Below are positions 37,701 to 50,400 of a stretch of 64,000 nucleotides of DNA, in pieces (the stretch's first letter is position 1; the number at the start of each line of letters is the position of its first letter). This stretch comes from Elysia chlorotica (lineage: Eukaryota; Mollusca; Gastropoda; Plakobranchidae): the NCBI GenBank assembly GCA_003991915.1, contig RQTK01001081.1, positions 99,916-163,915 of the forward strand. The letters run 5' to 3'. Below the pieces are notes generated by a model, which was not told the DNA's origin, searched no databases, and saw only the letters and a list, made by a program, of their open reading frames with translations. Both the position numbers and the translations under genes were made by a program.

Positions 37701-38879
37701 ATACCGGATGTTTAACGGATTTACAGAAATTGAGATTTCAAAATTACACTTACACAATTTGTTAGCGATTCTGCCAGCTTTTCCTAGCATTGTGGCAAAT
37801 GGGTGTTAATTACTTTCTAGTAACTTGTCCAGCTTTTGTAGCCTATTCTTTACACCGCCTTTCTATTGATATTCGGGGCGATGACGATTTTGGTCAGCCT
37901 CCAGTAGGAAAAATGTATACACGTGTGTATACATGTATTTAAAAGCAACGCTGGCTAAGGATCAGTAGGCTAAGCAGTCAAACCTGAACGAAAAGCCAAT
38001 ACGAAAGGTTCTCTAATCTAGAGGTGTAAGCCCCATCGCCCACTTGCCAGGATTAGCCTTAGGATACAGCTTATAAAACCAGGCTCGCTGGTCTTTTTGA
38101 ATGTATCAAAAGTACCGGTAGTTCTGACGGTTCTTTGTTGGTCCAGAATCGAACACCATTTCGCCATATTTTAAATTGAAATTAGTGTTCGTGACAGAAA
38201 GATGATAAGAAACGGATGAGAGACTTTTATTTTAAGGTTTTTGACTGACTATTAATATTATGAACTGTACAAGATAAGTTGATTACACTGCTGTCTTCAA
38301 AGAACATACTCGTAGGCTACTGGAAATTTGAAAAATTCAAATAGGCTTACATAATGAATCAAACACAACACGGAACTGTTGCTATTCTATGAGAGCTGCC
38401 TGTAGTCTAACAAAGGATATGCACCTACTGGCGAATGAGAGCACCCTTAAGAAAATAACTTTTTACTTATAAGAATTTAGACCTAAATTTTTAGCTTTCA
38501 CCAGTCATCAAATCAGTGGATCTTGGTTTAGTGAGCATTCCAATTTTTGTTTTTATTGGGTCCGTCGCTAGCAACGATTCTAATTCTAATCTAAATCAAG
38601 CTATAGGCCTACATGTAAAGAGTTAGATGGGGCATGACAAGTCTAACACTGGATCAAGTGTTTGAAAGATTAATAAATGTCGATCGTGAATTCGTAATCA
38701 AAGTTACGAATGTTCTGGTTATCAGACACGTATTTTAAAAGTCTCTTCATCTGGGAACGATTTGTTTATTTCTATCATCTGGGACATTGTTAAGTATCTA
38801 GAATATAAATGAAGTTGGACGATATTTTAACGTACGCGTTTATGTCGAACTACTATACTTATTTTCGATGTGAGAAACG

Positions 38880-39370
38880 TATTTATAAGGACACACAGGG
38901 GCGTTTCGAAGCTTACGTACCTCTAGTATGTTGCTGAGTGTAGCCACTATAGCGAGTCCGCTAAAACGAGTGATAGCTCCAATGTTTCAGTGGGTTTGTA
39001 AGCCCCTACTCTCTCGCCTGAAGTTCACTGTTGAGTGTTACGGTTGAGACTTGTTGACTTGACTCGTGTTGGGTTGCTGGCTGTTGAGCATAGCATCCGA
39101 CTTGCTGTGTTTTCCGCTGCGTCCCTTGGACCTCAACACTGTTGACAGTGGGCTAACCGAACACTGCGCACGGCGAACCTCGGAAAGAAATAATAAGGTC
39201 AGACCACCAATGGCTACAGAGGTGAGAGGTCACACTAGAATATTGTGACCCTTCACCTCTCAGCCACAGGCCGTTGTCTCTACTAACAACACAGTGTCGG
39301 ATTTAAGCCCCACCATCACTACCATTAGAGCCTCCACCAGAAGTAACCCCCTTCAAAACCCTTTATGAAG
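38880..39370. other. CpG-containing patch with a hairpin, unassigned
   Basis: Locally richer in CG than its surroundings. 39208-39263 can fold on itself: 'gaggtgagaggtcac' against 'gtgacccttcacctctc', with flanking ggct/agcc. Could be a 5' non-coding exon or a transposon end. No protein recognised. Confidence 0.3.
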
Positions 39371-39796
39371 TTATGCATCTTATGATTCCCTCAGCAACCA
39401 CAACAAACAAACAACAACATAAAAACAATTGAACAAAAAACAAAAACAACAACAACAACAACAAAACAGCAAAAAAAAAAAAAAACAGAACAAAAACAAC
39501 AACACACACACAAAACCCAAAAAGAAACACGAGCAAAAACAAAAACTAGAGAGAACAAATTATTTCATAAAAGTTATAATATTTTCACTTTGTGCTTACT
39601 ATTCAAGTACCGGTATAATTCAACACATTAAACCTACAAGTTGGGGATGCAGACGGTGAAGAAATAAGACACGATTAAATAATGTTTTACCCAGATTTCC
39701 TATACTTTGACTATTATTGATTAAAAAGCCAAATGTTAGAGAGCAAAAGAGTATATGTACTTGCGTGTGTATGTGTGTGAGAGAGATATATGTAAT

Positions 39797-39797
<1 letters not shown>

Positions 39798-39832
<35 letters not shown>
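39798..39832 (+). repeat. (GA)n microsatellite
   Basis: A short GA run directly upstream of the truncated LINE fragment. Confidence 0.9.
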
Positions 39833-39836
<4 letters not shown>

Positions 39837-39849
39837 CAGATAGATGGAT

Positions 39850-40585
39850 AGTATGACATTCGTAAGATCTCTCAAATGAAGTCTTTTTTAAATGCAGAAG
39901 CAATCAAGACACTAGTAATTTATTTGGTATTGTCTCGTTTGGACTATTGCAATTCATTGCTAGTGGGACTCTCAGATGAAAAAATTATAAAACTCCAGAA
40001 AGTGCAAAATAATGTTGCTCGGTTGGTTCTGAGCAAGTCTAAATCGGAAAGTGCAACACATAATTATGTTACAAACACTTCGCTGGCTACCTATCAAAGC
40101 CAGAATTGAATATAAAATTGCAGTTGTTTGTTTCAATGCACTTCAAACATCAGAACCTCTTTATTTAAATGAATTACTATGTCCCTATGCGCCCATAAGA
40201 GACTTACGGTCCACAAATTCCAAACTCTTAAAGGTACCAAGATCTAGCTTTAAGACTTTTGGTGACAGAGCTTTCAGTGTTGCAGGACCACGTGTTTGGA
40301 ATTCTCTGCTTTTTTCACTGAGGTCTGCAGGCAATGTTGCAATTTTCAAAAAACACCTCAAGACATAGATCTACATATTTAATGATTATCTGAATAAGTA
40401 ATATGTCAAATTTTGCTTTTGGATATTGAGTGTCTCTGTGAACAGTGTGTTTATATGGGTGTGGGTGTGTCTGATGTACAAACTGCAATTAGTATGGACG
40501 AATGAAAGAATCTTGTAAAGCGCTTTGAGGCCTCGGCATAAAGCGCTATGAGGCCTCGGCATAAAGCGCTATAAAAATGTACTGG
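39850..40585 (+). pseudogene. 5'-truncated CR1/L2-type LINE, frameshifted
   Basis: The reading frame shows the C-terminal reverse-transcriptase region (SRLDYCNSLLVGL, then KLQKVQNNVARLVL). A frameshift near 40050 moves it to the next frame (LRWLPIKARIEYKIAVVCF ... GDRAFSVAGPRVWNSL), ending at 40366-40368. The 3' tail 'ttgtaaagcgctttgaggcc' with repeated 'ataaagcgctat' is typical of CR1/L2 elements. It ends about 400 bp before the Siva start codon. Confidence 0.85.
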
Positions 40586-40668
40586 TGTGTGCGGCAAATT
40601 CGGTTTGTTTCGTTTGTCAGAAAAAGTTAGATCGATTAGCCTTTTTTTTAGACTGCTATCGCCCACGA

Positions 40669-40677
40669 TTTCCCGCG
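40669..40677 (+). promoter_or_regulatory. E2F-like site upstream of the Siva gene
   Basis: TTTCCCGCG fits the E2F consensus and lies about 305 bp before the Siva ATG in a CG-richer stretch (40585-40760). Mammalian Siva is reported to be regulated by E2F1 and p53 (recalled knowledge); a single short match is weak evidence here. Confidence 0.3.
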
Positions 40678-40982
40678 AACTGACGCGCCAACTAATATCT
40701 AGCCTACGGTATCACGGAACGGATGTACACAGGCCTTTACAGGGCCTGATTATTAGTGTGTCGTGTGTGACTGTGAAACGGTGTCCAGTAGCCTCCTTGT
40801 GCTGTTTTACTTACAATTAGATCTGTGTGTAAACAACTAAACACCGGCTAGTAAAGGTGAATCCATAGATTCGTCGGAAATTCTACCACTGTAACACACC
40901 CAGTGCCCATTATTACATTGTGTAATCAGAAGCGTGAGGGACATATTAATTATAGTTAGATCTAGAGACATTTTAAAAAAAA

Positions 40983-41367
40983 ATGCCGAAGCGAAATAAT
41001 CCATTCGGTGATCATTCGAGTCTGCAATTGAAAACTCATGTTGGAGAAAAAGAAGTTGACAAGGGAGTTTGTAAACAAACAAGGATGCAAACCGTGTATG
41101 GTAAGAATGCAAACCGTATTTAATTATAAATGGTAAGACTTGGTTATTGTTAAACTGAAAGTAGAATCTAGATGCTAAGTTCTATGGATCACTGAGGAGT
41201 AAGTTGGACCTCATCAATGCAAGCCCTGTACTGGAACTATAAGTATTAATGAATTTGCTTTTTAAAAAGGCATTGCAGATAGACTCTCTTACTCACTCAC
41301 GCGTGAACTCTCTCTCCCATTCTCTATTCTTCCTCTATTTTTTGTCTCATCCTGTTTCTCTTAACTC

Positions 41368-41424
<57 letters not shown>

Positions 41425-44400
41425 CTCTCTCTCTGTCTCTCTCTCTTTTATTTCTACTTCATCTCTCTTTCTCTGTCTGGTTCGCTCATTTGAACCCTAT
41501 CCGGATGTTGTGTTTTATTGTCCTGTTAAATAGACAAAGAGCTGATGCATACTGGACCGCACATTGGGAGAGACTTTGTGCCCCCACATTTTAAAAGGCA
41601 GCCAATTGTGTAGTAGAAAGAATTTTCAATTAGCGGAGTAGAAGCAACAGGCTTAGGATGAGTTAGACCAGAGGAGGAACAGGAGCAGCATTGATATGAG
41701 CAGGAGGAGGCGCATGCAGAAGAGGAGAAGCAGTGGGAGTCGCAGGTGGAAACCGAGGGGGCGGGGGGTCAGAGGAGAAGGAGCAGGGAAATCAAAAGAT
41801 AAAGGTGGTGGTGCTGGAGTAGCCGGACGAGTACATGCAGAATGAGCTGGAGGGAAAACAGGAGGGAAGAGCAGAGGTAAGAGCAAATGGGAGTAAGGGA
41901 AGGAAGAGGAGCAGGAGGAAGGAAAAGAAGACGTAGAACGAGCAGGAGGAAAAGGAAGAGGGAGGAAGAGCAATTAGAAGACGGAGAACGAGCAGGAGAG
42001 AAAAGGAGGAGAAGTGAGGAAGAGCATGAGCAAGGAAATAAATCGAATGTCAGCTAATAGTCTACCATACCTGTGAAGGACAGAGAGGGGGGGGGGGAGA
42101 AAGGGAGATAGAGAGTATTTATAACTATTTCCGACGCTTATCTCATCTGCAAGTATACAGTGTTTTTTAGCCACGAATATGTCGAATGGGTTGACTTCAG
42201 AAATAAATAAATACATGAGAAATCAATTTAAATAATAATTTTGAGAAATGAACAACCTAGATAGAATTATAAAACTCAAATTGAGGAACACACATTGGTT
42301 TTTTTTCTTTAAAAAAGCATCATTACAAAGAATTACACAGATTTTTTAACAGACTTGGTGTTTTTTACCCTTGTGTGGTGGTGAAGGTTAAACTGACCCA
42401 ACTAGTAGAGGACAAAGTTACCAGAGCTTGGCTCCAAACACGGTTTCCTGCTTCGGAAGCAAATATCTACTCCAGACCTACAGAGCCCCTGATTTTTTGT
42501 GACTGAACGTGGAATTTGAAACATGGACCATCCTATCTGGAGACCAACGCTGTACCGGTTAAGCCAGTTCACCCCCAGGAGTAGGATTAGGAGGAAGAGA
42601 AGGCAGGGAGGAATGGAAAGAGTAGGAAAAATAAGACTAATAAAGGAGTAGGAGTACGAAAAGGAGGAGTAGAAGTAGGAAGGGGAGTATGTGTAGAAGG
42701 AGTAGGAGAAGGAAGATTAGTAGAAGGAGGAGTATGACAAGTAGTAGGAGTGAGAGGAAAGATTATGAGAAGGAGTAACAGGAGTAGAGTTACACGAGGA
42801 AAGGAAGTGAGAACAGGAGTAGAATTAGGAAAAGTGAGAGTAAACGTAGAAGTTGTTGTAGTAGTAGTAGTAGTAGTTCCTGCAGCAGCAGTCAGGGCTG
42901 AGGAATCCTCCTCCTTTCTAATGGCAAGATTCTCCTTTTTTTTAATTTAGTTCCTCTTTTTTTTGGTCCAGTTTCCTAATTTTATCTGTTTCAAAACATT
43001 TTCTGCAAGCTTCATAGTATAATTGATAAGATGTCCACATTTTACAGGACTGTGAGTTCTTGTATCTGAAGTAAGTATAAAGATTTTAAGATTTTGTTTT
43101 ACAGTGTATTTCTCTTTTAAAGAAGCACTGCTCCAGACCCCTTGTAGGAAAAAAAAAATATCTCTTCAGCAGTCATAGCTGTTTCTTTCCTCCTTTTTGA
43201 AGAAAGATCCCTAGATTTCAGCCTTTTTTGTGTTGGGGTATTCTCTGAGCAGTAGTAGAACACAGAAGTAGCAGTAGTTGTAGTATTAATAGAAGGAAGA
43301 TGAGTAGACTAGAAGGAGAATTATGATTAGTTGGAGGCATGGGAGTAAAAGTATCAGTAGTGGTTGTGGTAGCGCTTGGTGGAGGAGTACAGGGTGAGGT
43401 ACTAGTAGAAGGAGGAGTAGGGAGAGAAAGAGCGGTGGAAGATGAGGAGGAGGAGGATTTATAACTTAGGAGTTAGAGTAGGAATTGGAGTAAGAGGAGG
43501 AAAGGGTGAGTGGAATGAGGAATAGGAGAAGGATGATGATGAGCAAGAGGAGGAGAGTTAGGACTAAGAAAAGGGGAAGAAGTAAGGATAGTTGTAAGAT
43601 AGACTGGGAACTATCATGATTAGCAATAGGAGCAGAGGATGACGATGATGACGTGGATTATCAGGAGTAGGAATAGGAGTATAAGTATTAGTGGTAGAGA
43701 AGAACAGGGAGGATAGTAAGTAGGAGTAGTCGGAGCAAAAGTTGGAGTAAGAGTAGGAATAGCAGAACTATTGTGAGGTGTATGAGTAAATGCAGGAGGC
43801 CAGATTCCAAGAAACTACAAAGGATTTAACTATGACTATAAAACATCTAAATCAGTTAAAACAAGTTAGTGATCATTTAAACACATGGAATTATATGAAA
43901 ATCCCAATTCAAGTGTATGATGTGGTCTACATGTAGTCTGACAAGACATGTGAAATAAGTGTGGCACCTTCATAAAGTCTATTTTATTGCACACAGCCAA
44001 ATAGAAAGTGAATGTATTATAAGAATCCCATGTGCAGGACTGCTCCTCTGGTTGTTAACAAAGTGGATAGTTAATCTTATAAAACGAAATTTATATAGAA
44101 TAGATCGACAGCAGCACTGAGTGTCTGACATAATTTTGTGACACCTAAACTTATAATTTTCGTTTTTGAAAAAAAATTGGGACTATGAAACATTTTTTCT
44201 AAGCTTATACAGGTAGTAGAGTATTAGGCTCTCTTATAACCTAGTTTTATATTTTTCTAGTCTAACACCTAGCCCTCAAAACGATCTAGATTAATTATCA
44301 ACATGACACTTGGTTTGACACCTGCAGTCACATCAGACAGACCATTTTGTTTTGCAAAAGTTTAAATAATATGAAAACTTGCAGTTTTGAATTTCTTTTT

Positions 44401-47400
44401 TGTTCTAAAACATTCACCAACATCTGATCTAACCACAGAACAATTTTGTTTTATTAAGCAGTGCTTACGGAATCTTGGGCAAGTGTTCAAAGAAGTACCT
44501 ATGTAGCTAATATACTTTAGAACATATTTCAGTTTTTAGGTTTTAATTGGGTAATAATTGTTTCCAATTAAAAAACAGTTAAACTCATGAACAAATGCTA
44601 TCTATAGTTGTCTCCTCAGTATACAAGCTATTGATAAATTCAATTCTTATTGAAAAGGCTCAAATGTTCAAATTAGTTATGGGCTCCCAAAAATGATTTG
44701 TTTGGAAATGGCACCTCTTGATCTGTGAACATATTATATTCATCAAGTTTTGTGTCAGCAATGAGCTTCTTGACTACCAGTGGAACATATGGCGCCACCA
44801 AATCCTCTCTAGCAAACTCGGTTCTGGCTAGTCCTCTTCAGCTAGGCCCATGTAGTAGTGCTAGTACCAGCGGCTTTTATCTCAGCATCAGTGCTTCGCC
44901 GCCAAGTCTGTTTCGGACGTGCGACTTTGCGTTTAACTTGGGCCTGGGGTTCCAGTCCAGGGCTTGCCTTATGATGTGGGATACACGTTTTCGGTGTGTG
45001 TGGCCTATCCAGCCCCATTTGCACTTTCTGATCTCGTTTGATGGGGGTTTGCTTTGTTCTGTCCCACAGTCGTTTGTTCTGGATAACTTCAGGTCACCTA
45101 ACGTTGAGGATGTTTCTGAGGCATATGATGGTTATCTGTTGGTCTAAAACCGTCTTGGTAATGGGTCATGTTTCTGAGCCATAGAGTAAAACCGACTTCA
45201 ATTTGGTATTGAAGATCCAGATCTTGTTTCGTACAGACAGGGCTGTAGACCTCCAGGTTGTTCTTAGGGTATTGAAAGCGCATCGCACCCTATTGATGCG
45301 ATATCTGATGTCCTCGTCTGTTCCTCCGTCTTTACTTACAAGACTGCTGAGATAAACAAACTTGTCAACCTTTTTGATGTTTTCCTGATGCAGCTGCGGA
45401 GGGTCTGCCTGTCTGTTATTGACTTGTATGGCCTCAGTTTTTCCAATATTTATCTGGAGTCCAGTCAACCTGGCTTTTTCTGACACACGATATAGTTTCT
45501 CTTGTGCGTCTTGTTGTCCTTGTGAGAGAAAGCTGATGTTGTCTGCAAAGTCAAGATCCTCCAGCTGCCTCACTGGATACCCGTCCTCTTGCCTGTAGTT
45601 ACTGTTAACTTTTGCATAGCCCAGTCAACCACCATAAGGAAGATCGTCGGCGAGAGCAAAAAAACCCTGGTGGACCTCAGTTTTTTATGTTGAAGGGTTT
45701 CGTTAGTTTAACCTTCGTGAATCACTGAATGACTTGACAAGTGACGTCTTTATAAAGTTGTTGAATTATGGTGATGAATTTTGGTGGAAAGTCATAGTGG
45801 TACATCAGTCTCCAGATGACATCTCTGTCGACGCTGTCGAATGGCTTTTGAAAGTCAACAAACACTGCATACAGAGGGGTCTGCCACTCCAGTGACTGTC
45901 CGATGATGATGTGCATTGTATCTATGTTGTCTGTGCACGAATGGTATTGTCAAAAGCCTGACTGCTCATCTATGGAGTCTCTTGTCCAGGGTAGTCTTCA
46001 GCCTCGCTAACACGATTCTTGTTGAAACTTTGCCTGGGATAGATAACATGATTCCTCGCCAGTTACCGCAGGATAGCAGGTCCCCTTTCTTGGGCAGCTT
46101 AACAAGGTGTCCTCTTTTCCAGTCTTCTGGAACTTGCTCTCATTCCCAGATCTTGTATAGGAGTGGGAGCAGCATGTCAGTTGGGGTCTGTATGTCGGCC
46201 TCAGGTGGTATGCCGTCTGGACCTACTGCCTTTCCTGACTTGAGAGACTTAATGGCCTTGGAGATCTCTGCCCGGCTAGGAGGGTTAGTGTTGATGTCAA
46301 GGAGCTCAGTTGGTGGTGGAATATCTAGTGGGGCCGGTCTGTTGAGCATTTCCTTGAATTGCTTCGCCAATCTTGTCCTCAGTTCTTCTTTGCCAGGTAT
46401 CAAGTTTTCATTCTTGTCTTTAACAGAGCGGCTGTGGTTTGTGTTACCCTAAAGAGTCCTGGTGATTTCATACAGTCTCTTCATACATGTATTTCTTTGG
46501 CCTTCTGCAGCCTCTGCCTCTGTTGCCAGCTCCTCTATGTAATTTCTTTTGTCTTTCCTGGCACTTTTCTTCATATCTATGTTCTTCTAAAATCGAGCTT
46601 GTGTGCGTTTTTCCTCTATGCCCTGTACCTGGTTGATCTGGTGTTTCAAGTTCTTCCTTTCTGTGATGTGTGTCCAGGCGTCAGTTGAGATCCACTCCTT
46701 GTGTTTCCTGATCTTTTTGCCCAAAGCAGTTGAACATGTCTCCTTTCAGGTCTCTCGCAGGCTTCACCAATGTTCTTCAATTGTCTCTTCTGGTTGTGCC
46801 TCTCTTAGGCCCTGTACATTATACTTGTGTGCTGGTCGTCAGGTCATTAAAGGAGTATACTATAACTCAGTGAAGACTTCTCTATTCTCGTTCTGTTCTC
46901 CGGTGCCGTGGACTCCCATGATGTGCTCTATGTTTGTGTTGTCAATGCTACTATAGCTTTGTCTCCCAACAATATTTTCATGTCTCTCTTTGGGACTTTG
47001 TTGATCACCGGTGGGCGTGTTCATAAGAGTTTACTTTGTCCTCAATGTCTGCTACATTTGTGGGAGCAGAACACTGGAATGTGGTGACTCTTCTGCCCTT
47101 CTGGTTGAATCTTGCAGTGAGAATTCTTGATGATACAGGATCCCAGGACAATAGTACCCATGTTGCCTCAGGTGCCATAAGTAGTGCGACTCCCTGTGTG
47201 TGTGCTTAAAACCTTCTTCATTTCCAGAATGGATGGACTATGGTGTTTCCATTGACTAGCCTTGTTCTTCCTGTCCCTGTCCATCTGGTCTAAAAGAGGC
47301 CCAATATCTTCATTTTCAAGTTGTCTGTTCATTTCTTGACAGACTTATGCAGTTCTTTCAGTTTCATATAGAGTTCTGATGTTCCAAGTCCCTATTCTGG

Positions 47401-50400
47401 TCTTGTTCTTGGTCGTCAGAAGAGTTGTCGCCACACCGGCTTCCCTGGGGCTTTCACCGGTGCACGTCATGAGCTCTACAGGAGAGGACTCTTCTTCAGC
47501 CAAGCAGGTTTTGTGGATCTGTTGCGGTTTCTTTAACAGTGAGTTGTTTTATTTACGAGATGGCCAGTGTCTCTTAGTCTGGTCTCTACCTTTCAATCTG
47601 TCTGGCTTGGGTGACCCTACCAGGAGACGAATCTCCAGCCAAGATAACTCTAGAGGTCATTGAAATGCGTAGCCTCCCAACCAGCGACAATGTGTCACTC
47701 TTTGGGAAGGATTTTTTTTTAAATACTTCGTAATGCCTTATTTTTCATTTTTTTTATAATTTCAATAATTAGCAATATAAAATTATTAAAATTATTATTT
47801 CTGTCAAGTACCGAAGAATCACACAGATCTCAATCAAACCACTTCAATGTTCAATGTGCCAGTCACTATCGTGCAAAAATCCAGCAGAAATGGAAAGTAG
47901 TAATACAATACACAACAGTATAAAGCTTCTTAACAAGCTACTCAGATTGTTATCGGCTGTTTGAACCTATATAATGATATTCTAATTATAGGCGGCTTGA
48001 ACCTATTACTCTTTTACTCTTTTAGTCGTTCCTACAAGACATGTACAAAAAATATAAATAAGTTTTGATATTTATTGAAAGGGAAAAATTGAACTACCAA
48101 GAAATAAACAAAGACCTGAGAGGCACTGCCATGTGACAGGTATTTAATAATAAATTCTAACAAATCTAGATGAAAGATGTGTTACAATATCATTTAGAGC
48201 TCATGGTTTTCTCCCAGTTCTATTCTATTTTTTAACAATTGTATAAGTCCCATAGGATCACATAGCACTCCTGAGCTGTGGAAGAGTTAACTTGCATTTA
48301 ATTTTTCATAATTATATACCTTTCACCTTTTTGATTAAATCAGCTCTTTAGTTTTTGCAGGAAAAGTTCAGGATTTTTTTCAACCCTGGTTCCAACCCTG
48401 AATTCTAACTTAATCTACTAGTGTTTGAAAATTAACTATAAATAGGCACCTCTGGTATATTAAAACAGAGGTTGGGTATAACATTAGTTTGCGATAAATA
48501 TCAAACATAGTTTACTAAAGACAAAAAAGATGAAAAATTTGGTATTTTTATTGAATGTAAGGTATTTTTTGTGTGTGTGGGAGTTTGTTGAATTCAAGTT
48601 GTACCATCCTAGCATGGGTAAACAGTACATATAATTGACAAATGATCCTTGGCTTGAAATGGTATAGTAAGTAAATTAAAAATAAATTTACTTACTAAAA
48701 GGATCATTTTTAATTAATTTTTATTACTGTAATACACATTGTAAGTTTAAAACGACCAGTTATATAACAGAGCCTTAGCTAGACATGCTCAGATTAATCA
48801 AATTAATCAAAATCTCTCCCTGACATACTGTAATGCTATAATTTATTTTCTAAGAGTTATGAAAGGCTCCCTAGAAAGGTACAGAATTTAGCTGTATAAT
48901 ATATAGATATTTATCTCTTGAATTTTTATTAATTTTTCTCTGACTTCCAAACCTTGGGCTGTAACAGCCTCTAGAAGATTTGCACGTGAGGAAAACCATT
49001 TTCTATTTACGTTATAACTTAGGACCAGCATTATACATGGCCAGGAAACCTTGATGTTACATGTAAATAATTATTAGAATTTTTTATCTGTTCGGGGACA
49101 AAAAAATAATTCTTTATTTGCGTATGAAAATCTTCTGTAAAATGATTTACATTTTTATTTATGATATATTTTATGGCACATCTATTAAAATTGTGTTGGC
49201 GCCTTGCTTTTACATTCACAGAGCGAACCCAGGCTCTTCTTTTTAAAGGAATGAAACAGAATACGGATTCTGACATGGCTGTGGATGTTAATGACAATCA
49301 CACCAGCTATGGCTCAATAAGCTGTGATGCTCAGCACAGTGAAAAATCGTCTCTTAAGCAGATGCATTTAAATAAAAATTGCGAAATAGTGGCTGAGTCT
49401 GTGGAAATGGAGACTGATTTTGATGTGCAGGAACACCAAAGGGAGACATTTCTGAAGTTGCCTTCCTCTTTTGTGTTTCATGCTCCTGCTGCAGACCACT
49501 GCGAAACATCAACACTGCCTACCTTTGGTTTTAATTTTGGCAGAAGTTCAGGTTCTATGAGCCCTTCAGACCATAGAGCAAACTGTTCTGAGAAGTATTC
49601 CCATGAAAGAAACCAGCGTTTGGAGCAAAGCAGTCAAACTAAAAACGCTTTTTCTCTGCTGATGCAGAGTCATGTTAAAAATGCAGGCTCTAGCCAAAAA
49701 AGTCTATGTCAAGGTAAGCTGCTTCCAGGCGTCATATATTGTATTCTTGTACAATAACGTTGTGTGTACCAAGGATCATTGATGACCAGAGCTACTATTA
49801 CTATAACCTAGCCTGTTTTAACCCATTTCCTTGTCTCAGTCCTTTCAAAAAGTAAACTTATTCAAGTAGGTTTAATTGTGTTTTGAGCCAAGTAACTGAA
49901 AAAGCTGTTTTGAGTTGCCAGTGACCTTTTTCTTTTTTTTTTTAGTATCTAAAGATAAGGCTGTAGAAACTAAAAACAATAAGGTAGATCAATAATAATA
50001 GAGAGAAGAAAAAAGCAATATACATTCATCTCTAATTTATCTGAGCCACTTGATTTGTTAACATTCTTCCTTTTTTTTTTTGCTTCCTTTCATTTTATTA
50101 AAAAAAAATTATTTTTACTTACTGATAGTGATAGTATGGATTAGCCCTAATCGTAAATATTTTCTCACCTGAACCGTATGTCGGGGGTACATTTCCACCC
50201 CATGTACTGTACAGAGAGAGAAAAATAATGCGTTCCTACCCGTAGATCGGCGGGTACATTTGGACCCCATGTTTGGTACAGATGAAAAAAGAATATATAT
50301 ATATTGTGCATCCGTGTATAGACCCCATTCTCTTCAGACTTTGAGCATAATTTTATTATCACAGATCTCATGAACCAAACTTTTGTGCTCTTTTTTTAAT

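Noticed and set aside
45916-46956. Plus-strand open frames up to 178 codons
   Set aside because: They are antisense shadows of the minus-strand LINE reverse transcriptase and endonuclease.
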